Positions 6,107-7,245 of a stretch of DNA of 7,245 bases are shown in pieces. The notes below the pieces were generated by a model. That model searched no databases and had not been told where the DNA came from. It worked only from the letters and a program-made list of their open reading frames with translations. Source of the stretch: Holophagaceae bacterium (lineage in GTDB: Bacteria; Acidobacteriota; Holophagae; Holophagales; Holophagaceae). Within the stretch, counting starts at the first letter, position 1. Every line of letters starts with the position of its first letter. The translations under genes were made by a program, and so were the position numbers. The stretch covers positions 1 to 7,245 of the forward strand of contig JANXYT010000426.1 of NCBI GenBank assembly GCA_025355915.1, read 5' to 3'.

Positions 6107-6115
6107 GGCTGTCCG

Positions 6116-6152
6116 GGGGGACCGCCTGCTCGCTCTGCTCGCGATGTCCCCC
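6116..6152. repeat. GC-rich palindrome (GGGGGAC...GTCCCCC) after the decarboxylase
   Basis: Arms GGGGGAC (6116-6122) and GTCCCCC (6146-6152) pair perfectly. The stem continues with CGC (6123-6125) against GCG (6141-6143) across a two-base AT bulge. The 15-base loop CTGCTCGCTCTGCTC contains a doubled CTGCTC. It starts 10 bases after the decarboxylase stop. There is no U-tract, so terminator function on either strand is uncertain; the form suggests a possible dispersed palindromic repeat. Confidence 0.6.
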
Positions 6153-6176
6153 AGAGCCCCCGCGCCTCTGCCCTCT

Positions 6177-6193
6177 GCCGGGCCAAGCCCGGC
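6177..6193. terminator. Compact hairpin between convergent genes, possible bidirectional terminator
   Basis: GCCGGGC (6177-6183), a CAA loop and GCCCGGC (6187-6193) form a perfect 7-bp GC stem. It lies between the plus-strand decarboxylase stop (6106) and the minus-strand stop (6208), where a shared terminator is expected. No T-run follows on either strand, so it is at best a non-canonical intrinsic terminator, or transcription may end by Rho. Confidence 0.4.
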
Positions 6194-6207
6194 CTCGCCG
6201 TCTGACG

Positions 6208-7245
6208 CTACCCCAGCAGCGCGATCCAGGCGGGGCGTTGCTCCTTGGGCAGGGTTTTCAGGCGCTCGAGGAGCTTGAGGCGGATCTGCCAGGTCTTGTC
6301 GGCGGGGAAGAGGGCGCGACCCCGGAGGAGGTCCTCCCGGGCTTCGTCCCACTTGGCTTGGTTCGCGTGGGCGGAGCAGAGGGCCAGATGCAGGCGGCCG
6401 GCGCGGGCCCGCAGGTCCCCGTCGCCGGGTTGGGTGCGCAGCAGGGTGTCCACCACTTGGAGGGCGGCTTCGAGGTCGCCGTTCTGGAGGTGTTTCTTGA
6501 ACTCCGGCAGGCTGGCGCCGGTGACCCCGCCCACGAGGCCGGCGCGGGCCTTCTCCAGCAGCTGGGCGCCAGCGGCGTCGCTGGCATTCCGGCCGACGAG
6601 GGCCTCGGCCCGGAGGTAGGCGCGAAGGGGGTCGGTGCCGAGGGCCGCTTCGGCCTCCTGCCGGATGGCCTCTGGTGTCTCGATGAGATCCGGGGCCCCG
6701 GCCTGCTGGGCCACGGGGGCCACGGCGGCGGCGCGGGCGGCCAGGACCTCTCCCTTCAGGGCCTGGTCCTTGCGGTAGCCGCGGATGACGCTGAGGCCCA
6801 GGGCCAGCACCAGGACGCTGCCGCCGAGGCCCGCCAGGACCTTGGGATCCTTGAGCCAGGGCAGGCGCTCGATGGCCTTTCGCATTCGGTCGGGCAGGGA
6901 CAGGCCCTCGCGGGGGGCCGGGGCGGCCTTGAGCAGGGCTGCCGGGGGTTCGACACCCTGCGGTTCGGCGGGGGGGTGGGCCTCCTCGATGGCCATGGCG
7001 ATGCGCCCCTGGGAATCCAGGGAGAGCGCCGGAGCCTGGCGAGAATCGGAGCCGGGACCGGGCTGGCCGCCGGGTTTACGGCAGCGTTCCAGCCCCTGGC
7101 GGGCGCGGGCGTTGCCCGGGTCCAGGGCCAGGGCCTGTTGAAAGGTGAAGGCGGCTTCTTCCTGGCGTTGGAGGGTGAGCAGGTGCTCACCCTGTCGGAG
7201 TTTCAAGTCCAGGGCATCCGACGCGGCTGTGGGCGGGGTCGGACC
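6208..7245 (-). CDS. TPR-repeat protein with one transmembrane segment (N-terminus cut by window edge)
   Basis: The minus-strand reading frame is open to the right edge. Upstream of a possible TTG at 7204-7206 there are 13 more in-frame codons without a stop, and the TPR helix starts within them (SDALDLKLRQ), so the true start is probably outside. Counting from that TTG: residues 1-40 form a tetratricopeptide repeat (GEHLLTLQRQEEAAFTFQQA, then LALDPGNARARQGLERC). Residues 45-105 are a Pro/Ala/Gly-rich linker, 124-141 a hydrophobic segment (LAGLGGSVLVLALGLSVI) flanked by basic residues, 145-225 mostly alanine-rich helix, and 233-300 further TPR-like helices (NGDLEAALQVVDTLLRTQPG, KWDEAREDLLRGRALFP). 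It is probably a single-pass inner-membrane scaffold presenting TPR helices for protein contacts. Topology is ambiguous because both flanks are basic. No enzymatic motif is seen and no partner is inferable; it converges on the decarboxylase gene and is unlikely to share its transcript. Confidence 0.72.
   Translation of the reverse strand, partial: GPTPPTAASDALDLKLRQGEHLLTLQRQEEAAFTFQQALALDPGNARARQGLERCRKPGGQPGPGSDSRQAPALSLDSQGRIAMAIEEAHPPAEPQGVEPPAALLKAAPAPREGLSLPDRMRKAIERLPWLKDPKVLAGLGGSVLVLALGLSVIRGYRKDQALKGEVLAARAAAVAPVAQQAGAPDLIETPEAIRQEAEAALGTDPLRAYLRAEALVGRNASDAAGAQLLEKARAGLVGGVTGASLPEFKKHLQNGDLEAALQVVDTLLRTQPGDGDLRARAGRLHLALCSAHANQAKWDEAREDLLRGRALFPADKTWQIRLKLLERLKTLPKEQRPAWIALLG

Noticed and set aside
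6107..6207. Small gene in the gap between the decarboxylase and the TPR gene
   Set aside because: No start with a ribosome binding site and plausible frame; the sequence is accounted for by two hairpins.
5081..6352. 423-aa open frame on the minus strand opposite the decarboxylase
   Set aside because: Antisense to a well-supported PLP enzyme; the translation is Gly/Ala/Arg/His/Gln-rich with no family motif, as expected for antisense frames in GC-rich DNA.

Overview
The window is GC-rich, gene-dense bacterial chromosome. Most of it is a lysine/meso-diaminopimelate (DAP) biosynthesis locus. A sampled 60-base stretch of dapA is about 77% GC, and genes are tightly packed with GTG starts. The protein style (short DapB, a DapD with a GLFEG-type loop and a KYRDEKTDAATAL-type C-terminus, DUF2007 with a zinc ribbon) suggests a Gram-negative such as an Acidobacteriota/Holophagae-like organism. 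That is an impression from remembered family features, not a search result.

Region 1 (1-2660, + strand) is an operon of four genes with no gaps: the 3' end of aspartokinase (lysC, ACT domain), dapB, dapA and dapD. Each start codon overlaps the preceding stop (GTGA, ATGA, TGATG), so translational coupling is likely. Together they cover aspartate phosphorylation, condensation to hydroxy-tetrahydrodipicolinate, reduction to tetrahydrodipicolinate, and succinylation. The 5' end of the operon lies outside the window, so its promoter or any lysine riboswitch cannot be judged.

Region 2 (2661-2789) is a 129-bp intergenic gap carrying a large imperfect inverted repeat with 18-bp perfect arms built on a CGAAGACA motif. 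It looks like a dispersed intergenic palindrome rather than a simple terminator.

Region 3 (2790-3905) is a class I PLP aminotransferase, a good positional candidate for the succinyl-DAP aminotransferase step (DapC). No dapE desuccinylase is present.

Region 4 (3906-4951) has visibly lower GC (about 55% and 62% in two sampled 60-base stretches). It encodes a small DUF2007/zinc-ribbon protein and a DinB-like putative metal-binding protein, neither with an obvious lysine role.

Region 5 (4952-6106) is a fold-type III PLP decarboxylase. It resembles DAP decarboxylase LysA overall, but its substrate-side motifs look more like the BtrK/exosortase-associated decarboxylase branch, so its substrate is open. 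This is the most interesting gene in the window.

Region 6 (6107-7245) has two GC-rich hairpins between convergent genes, then a minus-strand TPR protein with one transmembrane segment, cut by the right edge.

I see no rRNA, tRNA, CRISPR array, transposase or phage gene, and no clearly unprecedented system. The points worth following are enzyme-variant questions and intergenic repeats.
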